A stretch of DNA of 17,174 nt from Ruminococcaceae bacterium UBA5905 (GTDB lineage: Bacteria; Bacillota; Clostridia; Oscillospirales; Acutalibacteraceae): the NCBI GenBank assembly GCA_002431285.1, contig DJEF01000031.1, positions 1-17,174 on the forward strand, given 5' to 3'. This document shows positions 1-7,760 of the stretch, piece after piece; position 1 is the stretch's first letter, and every line of letters begins with the position of its first letter. The position numbers and the translations under genes were made by a program. Under the pieces are notes generated by a model, which saw only the letters and a program-made list of their open reading frames with translations, searched no databases and had not been told where the DNA came from.

Positions 1-1065
1 CGTGGTGGTCTTACCGGTGCCGGGACCGCCGGTGAGGATGAGGATTCCCTTTTCCACCGCCGCCAGCATGGCCTGCCGCTGCTGTTCCTCATAGGTGATG
101 TGAAAATTCTTCTCCATCGCGTCGATGCGCAGGGTCAGGTCCTCCACGGAGGTCTGATCGTGGAAGCCGCACATCAGATGGATCCGCACGGCGATAAAAC
201 GCTCCGCCTCAAACATCCGGGGCAAAAACAGGAACGGCCGTCCCTCCAGTTCCTCCCGCCGCAGCTCCATAGACGCCACCATGCGGGACACCGCCGATTC
301 CACCGTGTCCAGCGGCACATCCAACAGCTGCACCGCCGTAGGGATCACCTTATCCTCCGGCAGACAGGTGTGGCCGTTCCCCGTATTATGCCGCAGAACA
401 TACTGAATCCCCGCCTCCAGACGGTGGGGATCCAGCTTATCTCCCTGCAAAGTCATACACAGCTGATCCGCCCGCTCGAAGCCGATATACAGCCCCGGCG
501 AACACAGAATATACGGATTCGCTTTGATCTTCGGCAAAGTCATGGCGCCGAATTTCTTCCAGCAGCGCAGCGCCTCGTTGGGGGTCAGACCGTAGGAGGC
601 GAACGCCATCACCACCTCCCGCAATCCGAACTGGCTGCAGAAGCTCTCGCCCATCTCCCGGGCCCGTTTCAGAGATATCCCCTTGATCGAGGCCAGCTTT
701 TCCGGCTCCTCCTCCAGTATGCGCAGAGCATCCGCTCCGAACCGATCCACGATATGCATCGCCGTGGAGGGGCCGATGCCCTTGATGGCGCCGGAGGACA
801 GATACCGCAGAATGGTGGCGGCATCGGTGGGCAGACTGCTCTCATAGGCGGTAGCCTTAAACTGCCGTCCGAAATTCTTGTGCTCCACAAAGTTCCCCTG
901 CAAACGCAGCATTTCTCCCACCTGCACCTGCGGGAACGTGCCCACCACCGTCTCCAGATCGGTGCCGGTATCCAGCTCCAGCACCGTCCAGCCATTCTCC
1001 TCGTTGCAGAATACGATGTGCTCCACCGTGCCGGTGAGCAGTTCTTCCTGTTTTTCTTCCTCCAC
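1..1065 (-). CDS. recD2: RecD2-family ATP-dependent DNA helicase, N-terminal part (cut by window edge)
   Basis: Only the first 355 codons are present; the gene runs off the left edge. RecD2 (YrrC) is a 5'-3' superfamily 1B helicase of RecBC-independent DNA repair. Visible are an N-terminal OB-like region (about residues 10-75, with TGTVEHIVF and ENGWTVLEL), helix-hairpin-helix repeats (about 80-190, with SGAIKGIGPSTA and ASIKGISLKRA), and the Walker A motif GGPGTGKT at 346-353, right at the window edge. This order is that of RecD2; RecD of RecBCD lacks the hairpin repeats. The start is GTG at 1065, with the Shine-Dalgarno AGGAAAGGAG seven bases upstream. It begins 15 bases after the stop of the small membrane-protein gene, so the two are probably co-transcribed. 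The downstream helicase motifs cannot be checked here. Confidence 0.93.
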   Translation of the reverse strand, partial: MEEEKQEELLTGTVEHIVFCNEENGWTVLELDTGTDLETVVGTFPQVQVGEMLRLQGNFVEHKNFGRQFKATAYESSLPTDAATILRYLSSGAIKGIGPSTAMHIVDRFGADALRILEEEPEKLASIKGISLKRAREMGESFCSQFGLREVVMAFASYGLTPNEALRCWKKFGAMTLPKIKANPYILCSPGLYIGFERADQLCMTLQGDKLDPHRLEAGIQYVLRHNTGNGHTCLPEDKVIPTAVQLLDVPLDTVESAVSRMVASMELRREELEGRPFLFLPRMFEAERFIAVRIHLMCGFHDQTSVEDLTLRIDAMEKNFHITYEEQQRQAMLAAVEKGILILTGGPGTGKTTT

Positions 1066-1080
1066 GATGGGGCTCCTTTC

Positions 1081-1446
1081 CTACGATTCCGGTTTTTCCT
1101 CCGCGTCTGTCAGGTGGGTGACGATCCCGTACAACTCCTCTGCATCCACCGGTGTCACCGACGGAATCTGCTGCGCCAGCAGCCGGGCAATGCCCAATTC
1201 GTCGATATCGGATGCAGTGTCGGGCAGCAGCACATAGGTATGCGCCCCCTCGTTCCACGCCGCCTGCGCCTCCAGAGAACGCAGCAGCGGCTCCGACACA
1301 CCGGACTTTCGGGGCACAGCGATCCTGTACAGGTCCACATCCTTACAGCGCCAAAACCACAGGCACAGCTGCCGTATCAGCTGCGCACATCCATACAGCG
1401 CCAGCAGCAGCAACAGCACCCAGGCAAACCATTCTGCCATTCCCAT
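1081..1446 (-). CDS. Small single-pass membrane protein of unknown function
   Basis: A 121-residue protein that I do not recognise. Residues about 5-24 form one strongly hydrophobic segment (AEWFAWVLLLLLALYGCAQL), followed by a basic and aromatic stretch (RQLCLWFWRCK). By the positive-inside rule this suggests a type II or signal-anchor protein with most of the chain in the cytosol. The rest is soluble-looking, with alternating strands and helices and an acidic end (DAEEKPES). The start is ATG at 1446, preceded by AAGGAGG with six bases between. A GTG two codons upstream abuts the Shine-Dalgarno and is unlikely to be used. It lies directly before recD2, whose Shine-Dalgarno begins just after this stop codon, so co-transcription is likely. 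No catalytic motif is visible. Coding status rests on the Shine-Dalgarno, the tight spacing and the coherent composition. Confidence 0.72.
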   Translation of the reverse strand: MGMAEWFAWVLLLLLALYGCAQLIRQLCLWFWRCKDVDLYRIAVPRKSGVSEPLLRSLEAQAAWNEGAHTYVLLPDTASDIDELGIARLLAQQIPSVTPVDAEELYGIVTHLTDAEEKPES

Positions 1447-1584
1447 AAGCACCCTCCTTCTGACACGGCTCTGACTGGCCGCGTCATGCCATCCTATGCG
1501 GCGGAGGGTCGCCCGGTGCCAGTCCGCACCGGCAATTCCAAAGGAGCCGCGCCCGCTCCCCCCAGACGATGGGGGACAGCACGG
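1447..1584 (-). other. Intergenic stretch with three GC-rich hairpins
   Basis: The 138 bases between spoVAF and the small membrane-protein gene contain no convincing coding frame. They hold three neighbouring inverted repeats: a 6-bp stem CCCCCA/TGGGGG at 1559-1575, a 5-bp stem GGAGC/GCTCC at 1543-1559 that shares one base with the first, and a perfect 7-bp stem CCGGTGC/GCACCGG with a 6-base loop at 1513-1532. None is followed by a proper U-run, so they are not canonical terminators. I see no good sigma-A promoter in this GC-rich stretch, so the downstream genes may depend on readthrough from spoVAF. Confidence 0.4.
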
Positions 1585-2991
1585 TCATCCGGCGTTGAAT
1601 CGACTGATGGACTGACGATACAGCAGCCGTCCCAGCGCACGGGCATTGAACGGGATCACGGGGTACAGGTACTTGCCGCCGGTAACGGTCTTCGTTGTGA
1701 CCAGCACCAGCAGCATCACCGCCATGCCCGCCAGCAAACCCCAACCGCCGAACAGCCAGGTGAGGATCAAAAACAGCACCCGGAACAGCTTGAACGCATA
1801 GGCCAGCTCGTGGCTGGGCTGGGTGAAGGAGGCAATCGCCACAAACGCCATATAGGCCAGCAGCTCCGGCACAAACAGACCCGCCTGCACCGCGAATTCC
1901 CCAAATACCAGCGCCCCCACCAGACTGAGCGCATTGCTCAGCGACGTGGGCGTATTGAGGGAGGCCAGCTTGAGCGCGTCGATCAATATCTCCACCAAAA
2001 TGAGCTGCACAATGAGGGCGATCCCGTTGGGTTCCTTGATCCGGATGAATTCCAGCGCCGGCGGGATCTTATCCGGATTCTGCATCAGCCAGTACCACAC
2101 CGGCGTCAAAAACAGCGTCGCCATAAAGATCAGACCCCGCACCAGCCGCAGATAGGTGCCCACGATAGGCGGAAAACAATAATCGTTGGTGTCCTGAGAA
2201 AAAGCAAAAATGGAGGTGGGCAGGATCATCGCCGCCGGAGAGTTATCCACCAGCAGCACGATCTGCCCCTCAGCGATGCTGGCGGCGGCACAGTCCGGCC
2301 GCTCGGAATACCGCACCCGGGGGAAGGGATTATACCACTGCCCCCGCAGCAGACATTCCGCCAGGCTCTCCTGCCCCATGGTCAGGGTGGGAATGGTGAT
2401 CTCCTGCAGGCGCTTACGCAGCCGTTTGAGATATTTCTGATCTACCCGTCCGTCCATATAACACAGGCACACATCCGTGGCGGACAGCTTGCCGACCGGG
2501 ATCACCTCAAAGGTCAGGGACGGATCCCGCAACCGCCGACGAATGAGCGCAGTATTGAATACCAGCGTCTCCACCAGTCCGTCCCGGGAGCCCCGCATGA
2601 CCCGGTCGCTCTCCGGCTCCTCCACGCCCCGCACGGGATAGGTGCGGCTGTCGATGAGCACCACCCGATCCAGGTCCTCTACCACCAGCGCCGTGGCCCC
2701 GGACAGCACCTGCACCGTCACCTGCTCCAGATCGGCGGTGCAATCCACCTCCACATAGGTGACAAACCGGGCGATAAACTGCTCGGCATCGTTGACACCC
2801 TCCACATCCTCCGGCGGCAGCTTGGAAAGAAACTCCAGCATCTTCTCCAGCACTTCATCCTTGGTAAAGCCGTCCACAAAATACAGCGTTCCCTGCCGAC
2901 GTCCCACCGACACGGGACGGCTGAGCAGATCAAAGCTCTTGTCCACCCGCAGCTTTTCGTTGAGTCGCTGCACCGTTTCCTGATACGTCAA
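1585..2991 (-). CDS. spoVAF: SpoVAF-type spore germination protein (GerA family)
   Basis: About 468 residues, near the usual 490 for SpoVAF. The family (GerA A-subunit, PF03323) sits in the spore inner membrane; in Bacillus SpoVAF boosts germination alongside the SpoVA calcium-dipicolinate channel. Signature stretches here are DKSFDLLSR and LYFVDGFTKDE near the N-terminus, a soluble domain to about residue 270 (with LLVDNSPAAMILPTS), and then four or five hydrophobic segments (around RGLIFMATLFLTPVWYWL, IALIVQLILVEILI, ELLAYMAFVAIASF and LFLILTWLFGGWGLLAGM). YFVDGF plus DKSFDL favours SpoVAF over a nutrient receptor GerXA. No ATG is available. TTG at 2991 lies eight bases after AAGGGAG and is the best start; GTG at 3000 overlaps that Shine-Dalgarno. 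A sigma-G-like promoter lies just upstream. No spoVA genes flank it. Confidence 0.9.
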   Translation of the reverse strand: MTYQETVQRLNEKLRVDKSFDLLSRPVSVGRRQGTLYFVDGFTKDEVLEKMLEFLSKLPPEDVEGVNDAEQFIARFVTYVEVDCTADLEQVTVQVLSGATALVVEDLDRVVLIDSRTYPVRGVEEPESDRVMRGSRDGLVETLVFNTALIRRRLRDPSLTFEVIPVGKLSATDVCLCYMDGRVDQKYLKRLRKRLQEITIPTLTMGQESLAECLLRGQWYNPFPRVRYSERPDCAAASIAEGQIVLLVDNSPAAMILPTSIFAFSQDTNDYCFPPIVGTYLRLVRGLIFMATLFLTPVWYWLMQNPDKIPPALEFIRIKEPNGIALIVQLILVEILIDALKLASLNTPTSLSNALSLVGALVFGEFAVQAGLFVPELLAYMAFVAIASFTQPSHELAYAFKLFRVLFLILTWLFGGWGLLAGMAVMLLVLVTTKTVTGGKYLYPVIPFNARALGRLLYRQSISRFNAG

Positions 2992-3024
2992 ACCACACAC
3001 TCCCTTATCCTCAGTCGATAGGGT

Positions 3025-3053
3025 TAGTATGGATAAAAAACTTCAAAATATAA
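3025..3053 (-). promoter_or_regulatory. Sigma-G-like promoter for spoVAF
   Basis: On the minus strand the -10 element CATACTA (3025-3031) matches the forespore sigma-G consensus CATWHTA at every position. The -35 element TTATA (3049-3053) matches GHATR at four of five positions. The spacer is 17 bases, within the usual 17-18. The expected start near 3018 leaves a leader of about 27 bases to the Shine-Dalgarno and TTG of spoVAF. The local AT-richness stands out in an otherwise GC-rich region. The consensus is taken from Bacillus subtilis; its use in this organism is inferred. Confidence 0.68.
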
Positions 3054-3102
3054 TCGTCGGCGTCGCGATACCGCAATAAGCCGTCCCGCATACTGCGCGG
3101 CG

Positions 3103-3948
3103 TTACGGCTCCGATCCGCCGGACAGCGCAATGATCCCCGCCAGACTGCCCCGCTCCCCGCCGGTCGCCCGGTGAGACCAGAACACATCCGGGTGGCAGC
3201 GGGTGCAGAGATCGGTCACGGTGATGTGTTCCGATCGCACCCCGGCCGCCAGCAATCCCCGACGGCACACCGCCCACAAGTCGATGTGGTATTTGCCGCC
3301 GCCGTTTTCCACATAGCAGTCGGAGGCGAAGTGGGGCGCTTTTTCAAACGCCTCCAGCACCGGTACATCCACCTCGAAACAACAGCGCCCGATGGAGGGT
3401 CCGATACCCACCAGAATATTCCCCGGCTCACAGCCGTAGTCAGCGTGCATCTTCTCCACCGTGACCCCGCCGATATTCCCGGCGGTGCCCCGCCAGCCGG
3501 AATGGCTGGTGGCCACCACCCGCTTCACGGGATCGGCAAAAAACAGCGGCACACAATCCGCATACTGGGTGCACAACGCCACGCCCGGCTCGTCGGTGAT
3601 CATTCCGTCCACATCGGTATACCCGCGGGGACGGGTCACACCCCGTCCCCGATCGGCGGCGGTCACAGAGATCACGCAGGTCGTATGGGTCTGGGCGGAT
3701 ATGACCGTATCCTCCGCCCGCACCCCGACGGCAACGCAAAAGCGCCGAAAATTCTCCGTCACCGCCGCCGGGGAATCGCCGCGGGTAAAACTCAAATTCA
3801 TGGAGCGCCAGATCCCCTCACTGACGCCCCCGAAACGGGTGGAAAACCCATGGCGCACGAAAGGAACGGCGTCCAGCGCCGGAAAAGTATAATACAGCAG
3901 CTCCCCCTCGGTATGCGCCGCCAGCGTGCGGCTGACGGGCGGGGTCAA
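3103..3948 (-). CDS. pgeF: PgeF/YfiH-family peptidoglycan editing factor (multicopper polyphenol oxidase fold)
   Basis: 281 residues, normal for the family (PF02578). E. coli PgeF (YfiH) keeps L-serine out of the first position of the peptidoglycan stem peptide; relatives are also reported to have purine nucleoside phosphorylase or deaminase and laccase-like activities. Visible motifs are HGFSTRFGG (33-41), QTHT (86-89), YADCVPL (129-135), HSGWRGT (149-155), GIGPSIGRCCFEVD (181-194) and CTRCHPD (248-254). H88, C132 and H149 are the expected metal triad, with the 17-residue Cys-to-His spacing of E. coli YfiH. The start is TTG at 3948, six bases after GGAAAGGA, overlapping the stop of the glycosyltransferase as TTGA, which implies translational coupling. 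An upstream in-frame start at 3999 would add 17 residues without resemblance to the family. Confidence 0.93.
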   Translation of the reverse strand: MTPPVSRTLAAHTEGELLYYTFPALDAVPFVRHGFSTRFGGVSEGIWRSMNLSFTRGDSPAAVTENFRRFCVAVGVRAEDTVISAQTHTTCVISVTAADRGRGVTRPRGYTDVDGMITDEPGVALCTQYADCVPLFFADPVKRVVATSHSGWRGTAGNIGGVTVEKMHADYGCEPGNILVGIGPSIGRCCFEVDVPVLEAFEKAPHFASDCYVENGGGKYHIDLWAVCRRGLLAAGVRSEHITVTDLCTRCHPDVFWSHRATGGERGSLAGIIALSGGSEP

Positions 3949-5090
3949 CGGGCATCCTTTCCGGCGGCATCCGCACAGGCCTGCAGAATGGCGTTGCACA
4001 CCGTATCTCGTCCGAATTTGTCAACGATATGTCGGCGGATCGCCTGCCGGTCGTAGGTGGGAGCCTTATCCAGCATGGTCAGCATCGCCTGCGCCATGGC
4101 CTCCACATCGTCCACCGGCACCAGCAGCCCGGTTTCCGGCGTAATGATATCCTGGGGGCCGCCGCACATGGTCCCGATGGCCGGGCGTCCGCAGGCGGCG
4201 CACTCGTGCAGCACACAGGACAGCATCTCCGTCCGGGAGGAACACACGAAACAGTCGCAATCGTTCATAAAATCCACCACCTGCTCCCGGGGAATATTCC
4301 CCACCAGATGGCAGACCTCCTCCAGCCCCTCCTCACGGATGAGCCCCTGCAAATAGTCCCGCAATCCCCCCGCACCGGCAATACGCAGCCGCACCGGACG
4401 GTCGGTCAGCTGCCGCAAACGGGCAAAAGCACGGATCAGCGTATCGTGCCCCTTGATCGGACGCAGCTGCCCCATGGCGGCAAAGGTGAAGGGCGCGTCC
4501 GGATCCTCCTTATCCCGAATAAAAAACCGTCGCTCGTCCACAAAGTCCGGGATCAGCCGGGTATCCGCCTTATAGGGCTGCATGATCTCCATCAGTCTGG
4601 AGCCGACACAGGCATTGACCCCGGCCGCATCCATGACGGCATACAGCCGTTTCCGGGCGGCGCTGCCCTCCCCCTCCGTCACCACAAAGGAGGAATGCTC
4701 CATAAAGAACAGGGGCAGCTGATGACGGCGGCACAGGGTCACCGCTTCATAGCCCTGTAAAGACGACCGCAGATTCACCACATCCGGCCGTCCCCAGGTT
4801 TTTTCCAGCTGGCGGTACATCTTCTCCAGCATCCGGGTGCGCTGGAAACAGCGTCCCTTTTCCCAGCGTGGGGTCAGGTTGGGCTTGACCCAGATATAGG
4901 TCTCCACGCCGTTGACCACATCGTGCATCCGCTGGTTATCGGCGCGGCGAAAGCTGCCGCCCACCTCCGCATACAGCACCGCCACCCGATGGCCCCGGGC
5001 GGCCAGCTCCTCCGCCTGCTCCTTATAAAACGAACCCAACAGCGGCGCTTTCTTTGTCCCGTACCAGGAGGGGATCATCAGAATGTTCAT
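3945..5090 (-). CDS. Glycosyltransferase family 4 (GT-B fold), substrate unknown
   Basis: 381 residues. The N-terminal half (MNILMIPSWYGT, GSFYKEQAEELAARGHRVAVLY) is a Rossmann-like acceptor domain. The C-terminal half shows the group 1 pattern: FAAMGQLRPIKGHDTLIRAF (213-232), LRIAGAGG (235-242), then TEMLSCVLHECAACGRPAIG, in which E288 and E296 form the E-x7-E sugar-nucleotide signature, followed by CGGPQDII and GLLVPVDD. There is no transmembrane segment, so it likely acts at the cytoplasmic face. The start ATG at 5090 follows AAAGGA by eight bases. It lies 39 bases after mrdA and overlaps pgeF by four bases, so it is expressed with the elongation genes. The product could be a wall polymer, a capsule or a glycolipid; the sequence does not decide. 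Confidence 0.88.
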   Translation of the reverse strand: MNILMIPSWYGTKKAPLLGSFYKEQAEELAARGHRVAVLYAEVGGSFRRADNQRMHDVVNGVETYIWVKPNLTPRWEKGRCFQRTRMLEKMYRQLEKTWGRPDVVNLRSSLQGYEAVTLCRRHQLPLFFMEHSSFVVTEGEGSAARKRLYAVMDAAGVNACVGSRLMEIMQPYKADTRLIPDFVDERRFFIRDKEDPDAPFTFAAMGQLRPIKGHDTLIRAFARLRQLTDRPVRLRIAGAGGLRDYLQGLIREEGLEEVCHLVGNIPREQVVDFMNDCDCFVCSSRTEMLSCVLHECAACGRPAIGTMCGGPQDIITPETGLLVPVDDVEAMAQAMLTMLDKAPTYDRQAIRRHIVDKFGRDTVCNAILQACADAAGKDAR

Positions 5091-5129
5091 CCGTATCTTC
5101 CTTTCATCGGATCGTGGATCCGGCTCATT

Positions 5130-7181
5130 TTACGGCAGCAGCACACCGCTCTCCGTCGGCGGCTCGCCCGTTTCCTTTCGGGAAAAGTATTCATCCAGCA
5201 CCTGCCGCGCCACCTGCGACGCCGCCCCGGAGGTGCCCCGCTCCATCACCACCGCGATGGCGATCTCCGGATCGTCCGCCGGTGCATAGGCGATGAAGGT
5301 GCCGTGGTCGGAGGAATCCCGGATACCGGTCTGCGCCGTACCGGTCTTACAGGCGACGGTATAGGGGGTGGCGCTGAACAGCGCCGCCGCCGTGCCCGCC
5401 TTGCCCACGGCGATCATGCCGGCCTTCACCGAGGTCCTCGCCGCCTCGCTCCACTCCACGGTGGCCGCCACCTCCGGCTCGATGACCGTATCGGCATTGC
5501 TGTCAAAGCTGCGCAGCGATCCGATAAAGTGGGTCTTATACCGCACACCGTTATTGGCGATCATGGAAACGTATGCCGCCAGCTGGATCGGGGTATAGGA
5601 GCCCTTCTGGCCGATGGCCAGCTGCAGATAGTCGCCCGCCACCCAGGAGTCCCCGATGGACTGGAGGTATTCCGGCGTTTGCTGCACACCGGCGGACTCG
5701 CCGATCTCCACACCGGTCTTTTGCCCGAAGCCATACTTCGTCAGATAGCCGAACAGGCTGCTGCCCATCAGCCGCCCCACCTCATAAAAGTAATAGTTGC
5801 AGGATTTCTGAATGGCTCCGACCACATTCAGATTGCCGTGATGCCCCAGGCAGTTGGGCGTATAGCTGGGGGCATAATAGGTATAGGTACGCACGCAGTT
5901 GATATAGGTGGAGGGCGTGATCTTCCCCTCGGTGATGGCCGCCAGCGCCACACCGGGCTTAAAGGTGGAACCGCAGGGGAACGCACCGTACAGCGCCCGA
6001 TTGAACAGCGGCTTATCCGGATCGGCGGACAGCGCCGTATAGTCCTCGGAATAGGTGGTCAGATCGTAGCTGGGCCAGGATGCGCAGACCTTCACGCCGT
6101 TGTTCTTCACATCCAGCACCACCACCGAGCCGCTCTTGATATCCTTGCCTTTTTTGACAGCCGCAGTAGCGCGCATCTGCAGAATCTTGTCATTCAGCGC
6201 CTCCTGCGCTTTCTGCTGCAGGCGGGAATCAATGGTGGTGATCACCGTCTGGCCCGGAACCGGTGCCTCCACCTCAGTTTTCGCCAGCACGGTGCCCTTG
6301 GAGCTTTTGGTCAGCGTGCGCTTGCCCGCCTTGCCCCGCAGGTAGTCCTCCGCCGCCGCTTCGATGCCGCTTTTACCCACGATATCATTGAAAGAATAGC
6401 CCTTTTCCTTCAGCTCCGCATATTCCTCCGCATAGATGGGGCCTACCGCGCCGATCACGTGGCAGGCCGTTGTACCGCTGACATACTCCCGCACCGCCAC
6501 CGTTTCCACATCCACGCCGGGGTATTTATCGCTGTTCTCCATGAGCTTATACATGGTCTCGCTGGAAATATCGCTGGCAAAGGTATAGGGTGTGGTCACC
6601 CCGAAACCGGCCGCCGTCATGGCATAGCGAATACCCGCCAGCTGCCGCTGCTCGGTCTGGGAATAGGCCTTCAGCGCATAATCCCCCACCATCTGGGTCA
6701 TGCAGTCCTCCGCCGTGGCGTAGGAAGCCATGTGCAGATAGCTCTTCATCCGGGCGATGCCGCTCTCCCGTTCCTCCAGAAAAGTATAGGGAGCCTCATC
6801 GGAAATGGGCATGGTATCGTTCCATGCCTCCCCCTGCTCCTGCAGCAAATGCACCAGCTCCAGCAGACAGTCATTCTCCTCTTTCTGCTTTTCCTCGCTG
6901 GTGCCGTGGGGGAAAAAGTTATAATCCAGCACCACCGCATAGCTGGTCCGGTTGGACACCAGCGGAATCTGGTTGCAATCCAGTATTTCCCCCCGGGAGG
7001 GAGAGATGGCGATGGTGGTCTTGGTGCTGGCATCCGCCAGCGATGCGTATTTATCCCCCTCCACGATCTGCACATAGAACAACCGCACGGAATACAGACC
7101 GAGCATCACCGCCATCGCCACGGCCAAAGCCAGCAGGCGGCGCAGACTGAGTCCGGCGGTCTCTTTAGGCGAACGCAGCAT
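5130..7181 (-). CDS. mrdA: Penicillin-binding protein 2 (elongation-specific DD-transpeptidase)
   Basis: 683 residues, a class B PBP that cross-links peptidoglycan during rod elongation. There is a short cytoplasmic start, one membrane anchor at about 13-40 (LLALAVAMAVMLGLYSVRLF), and a long extracytoplasmic pedestal (about 45-300, with SRGEILDCNQIPLVSNR and the dimerisation-type GKSGIEAAAEDYLRG). The transpeptidase domain follows: S405-x-x-K408 (GSTFKPG), S460-C-N462 and K612-T-G614 (KTGTAQTG), so all three active-site motifs are intact. The residue before GSTFK is Cys rather than the usual Pro. The start ATG at 7181 has GGAAAGGAG seven bases upstream. The 27-base gap to mreD and the mreBCD context identify it as PBP2 rather than the division enzyme PBP3. 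rodA is absent from the window. Confidence 0.95.
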   Translation of the reverse strand: MLRSPKETAGLSLRRLLALAVAMAVMLGLYSVRLFYVQIVEGDKYASLADASTKTTIAISPSRGEILDCNQIPLVSNRTSYAVVLDYNFFPHGTSEEKQKEENDCLLELVHLLQEQGEAWNDTMPISDEAPYTFLEERESGIARMKSYLHMASYATAEDCMTQMVGDYALKAYSQTEQRQLAGIRYAMTAAGFGVTTPYTFASDISSETMYKLMENSDKYPGVDVETVAVREYVSGTTACHVIGAVGPIYAEEYAELKEKGYSFNDIVGKSGIEAAAEDYLRGKAGKRTLTKSSKGTVLAKTEVEAPVPGQTVITTIDSRLQQKAQEALNDKILQMRATAAVKKGKDIKSGSVVVLDVKNNGVKVCASWPSYDLTTYSEDYTALSADPDKPLFNRALYGAFPCGSTFKPGVALAAITEGKITPSTYINCVRTYTYYAPSYTPNCLGHHGNLNVVGAIQKSCNYYFYEVGRLMGSSLFGYLTKYGFGQKTGVEIGESAGVQQTPEYLQSIGDSWVAGDYLQLAIGQKGSYTPIQLAAYVSMIANNGVRYKTHFIGSLRSFDSNADTVIEPEVAATVEWSEAARTSVKAGMIAVGKAGTAAALFSATPYTVACKTGTAQTGIRDSSDHGTFIAYAPADDPEIAIAVVMERGTSGAASQVARQVLDEYFSRKETGEPPTESGVLLP

Positions 7182-7208
7182 GGTCTGTCTCCTTTCCGTT
7201 CATCGTGT

Positions 7209-7745
7209 TCAGGCGCGGATGCTGCGGCGGATCAACCGCGCCAGCCCCAGCACCAGCCAGTACATCAGCGGTGTCAGCAGCACCGTATACAGACAATTGG
7301 GCAGATACACTCGGCACAGCACCGCAAATACCTGCTCCTTAAAAAACAGCACGTAACAAAACAGCCACTCCAGCAGCGCCTGTGCCAGACAGGCACCGGC
7401 GCACAGCAACAGCGCCGACAGCAGATTCGCCCGCAGCAGCCACTCCACCAGCAGTCCGGCGGCAAGCCCGAGCAGCATCAGGACCAATGCGTCAAAGCCA
7501 AACAGGCGGAAACTGTAAATGCCCCACAGCAGCCCAGACAGTGCGCCGATGATGGCGCCAGCCTGCGCGCCCTCGCACAGCGCTACACATACCACCAGCA
7601 GAATGATCGGCACCGGGCGCGCTCCCCACAGCGTCGGAAACAGATGGGGCGCATTCTGCATCAGCAGCACCGTCAGCGCCGCCAGTCCATACATGAGCAG
7701 CGACAGATAGTTTTTATGCCGGAAAAGGACGGGGATGCGTTTCAT
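7209..7745 (-). CDS. mreD: Rod shape-determining membrane protein MreD
   Basis: 178 residues, almost entirely hydrophobic, with about five predicted membrane helices (around YGLAALTVLLMQ, VPIILLVVCVALCEG, AIIGALSGLLWGIYSF, LVLMLLGLAAGLLVEWLL and YTVLLTPLMYWLVLGLARL). MreD is the polytopic partner of MreC in the elongation complex. Sequence conservation in this family is low; the assignment uses size, topology, the GALSGLLWGIYSFRLFGFDAL stretch and its position between mreC and mrdA. The start ATG at 7745 follows GGGGG by about ten bases and lies 15 bases after the mreC stop, so translation is probably coupled to mreC. Confidence 0.9.
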   Translation of the reverse strand: MKRIPVLFRHKNYLSLLMYGLAALTVLLMQNAPHLFPTLWGARPVPIILLVVCVALCEGAQAGAIIGALSGLLWGIYSFRLFGFDALVLMLLGLAAGLLVEWLLRANLLSALLLCAGACLAQALLEWLFCYVLFFKEQVFAVLCRVYLPNCLYTVLLTPLMYWLVLGLARLIRRSIRA

Positions 7746-7760
7746 GTATATACAGCCCCC

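Noticed and set aside
100..3021. A 973-codon plus-strand open frame opposite recD2, the small membrane gene and spoVAF
   Set aside because: Low-complexity His/Arg/Gln-rich translation with no Shine-Dalgarno-supported start or recognisable domain. The opposite strand encodes RecD2 and SpoVAF with clear motifs.
3011..3091. A 26-codon minus-strand open frame (MRDGLLRYRD...) between pgeF and spoVAF
   Set aside because: It has no Shine-Dalgarno, and the sigma-G-like promoter elements lie inside it, so it would not be on the spoVAF transcript.
3080..3109. Imperfect hairpin GCCGT.../...ACGGC spanning the pgeF stop codon, as a terminator
   Set aside because: The two short stem parts are separated by a bulge and no U-run follows; too weak to call.
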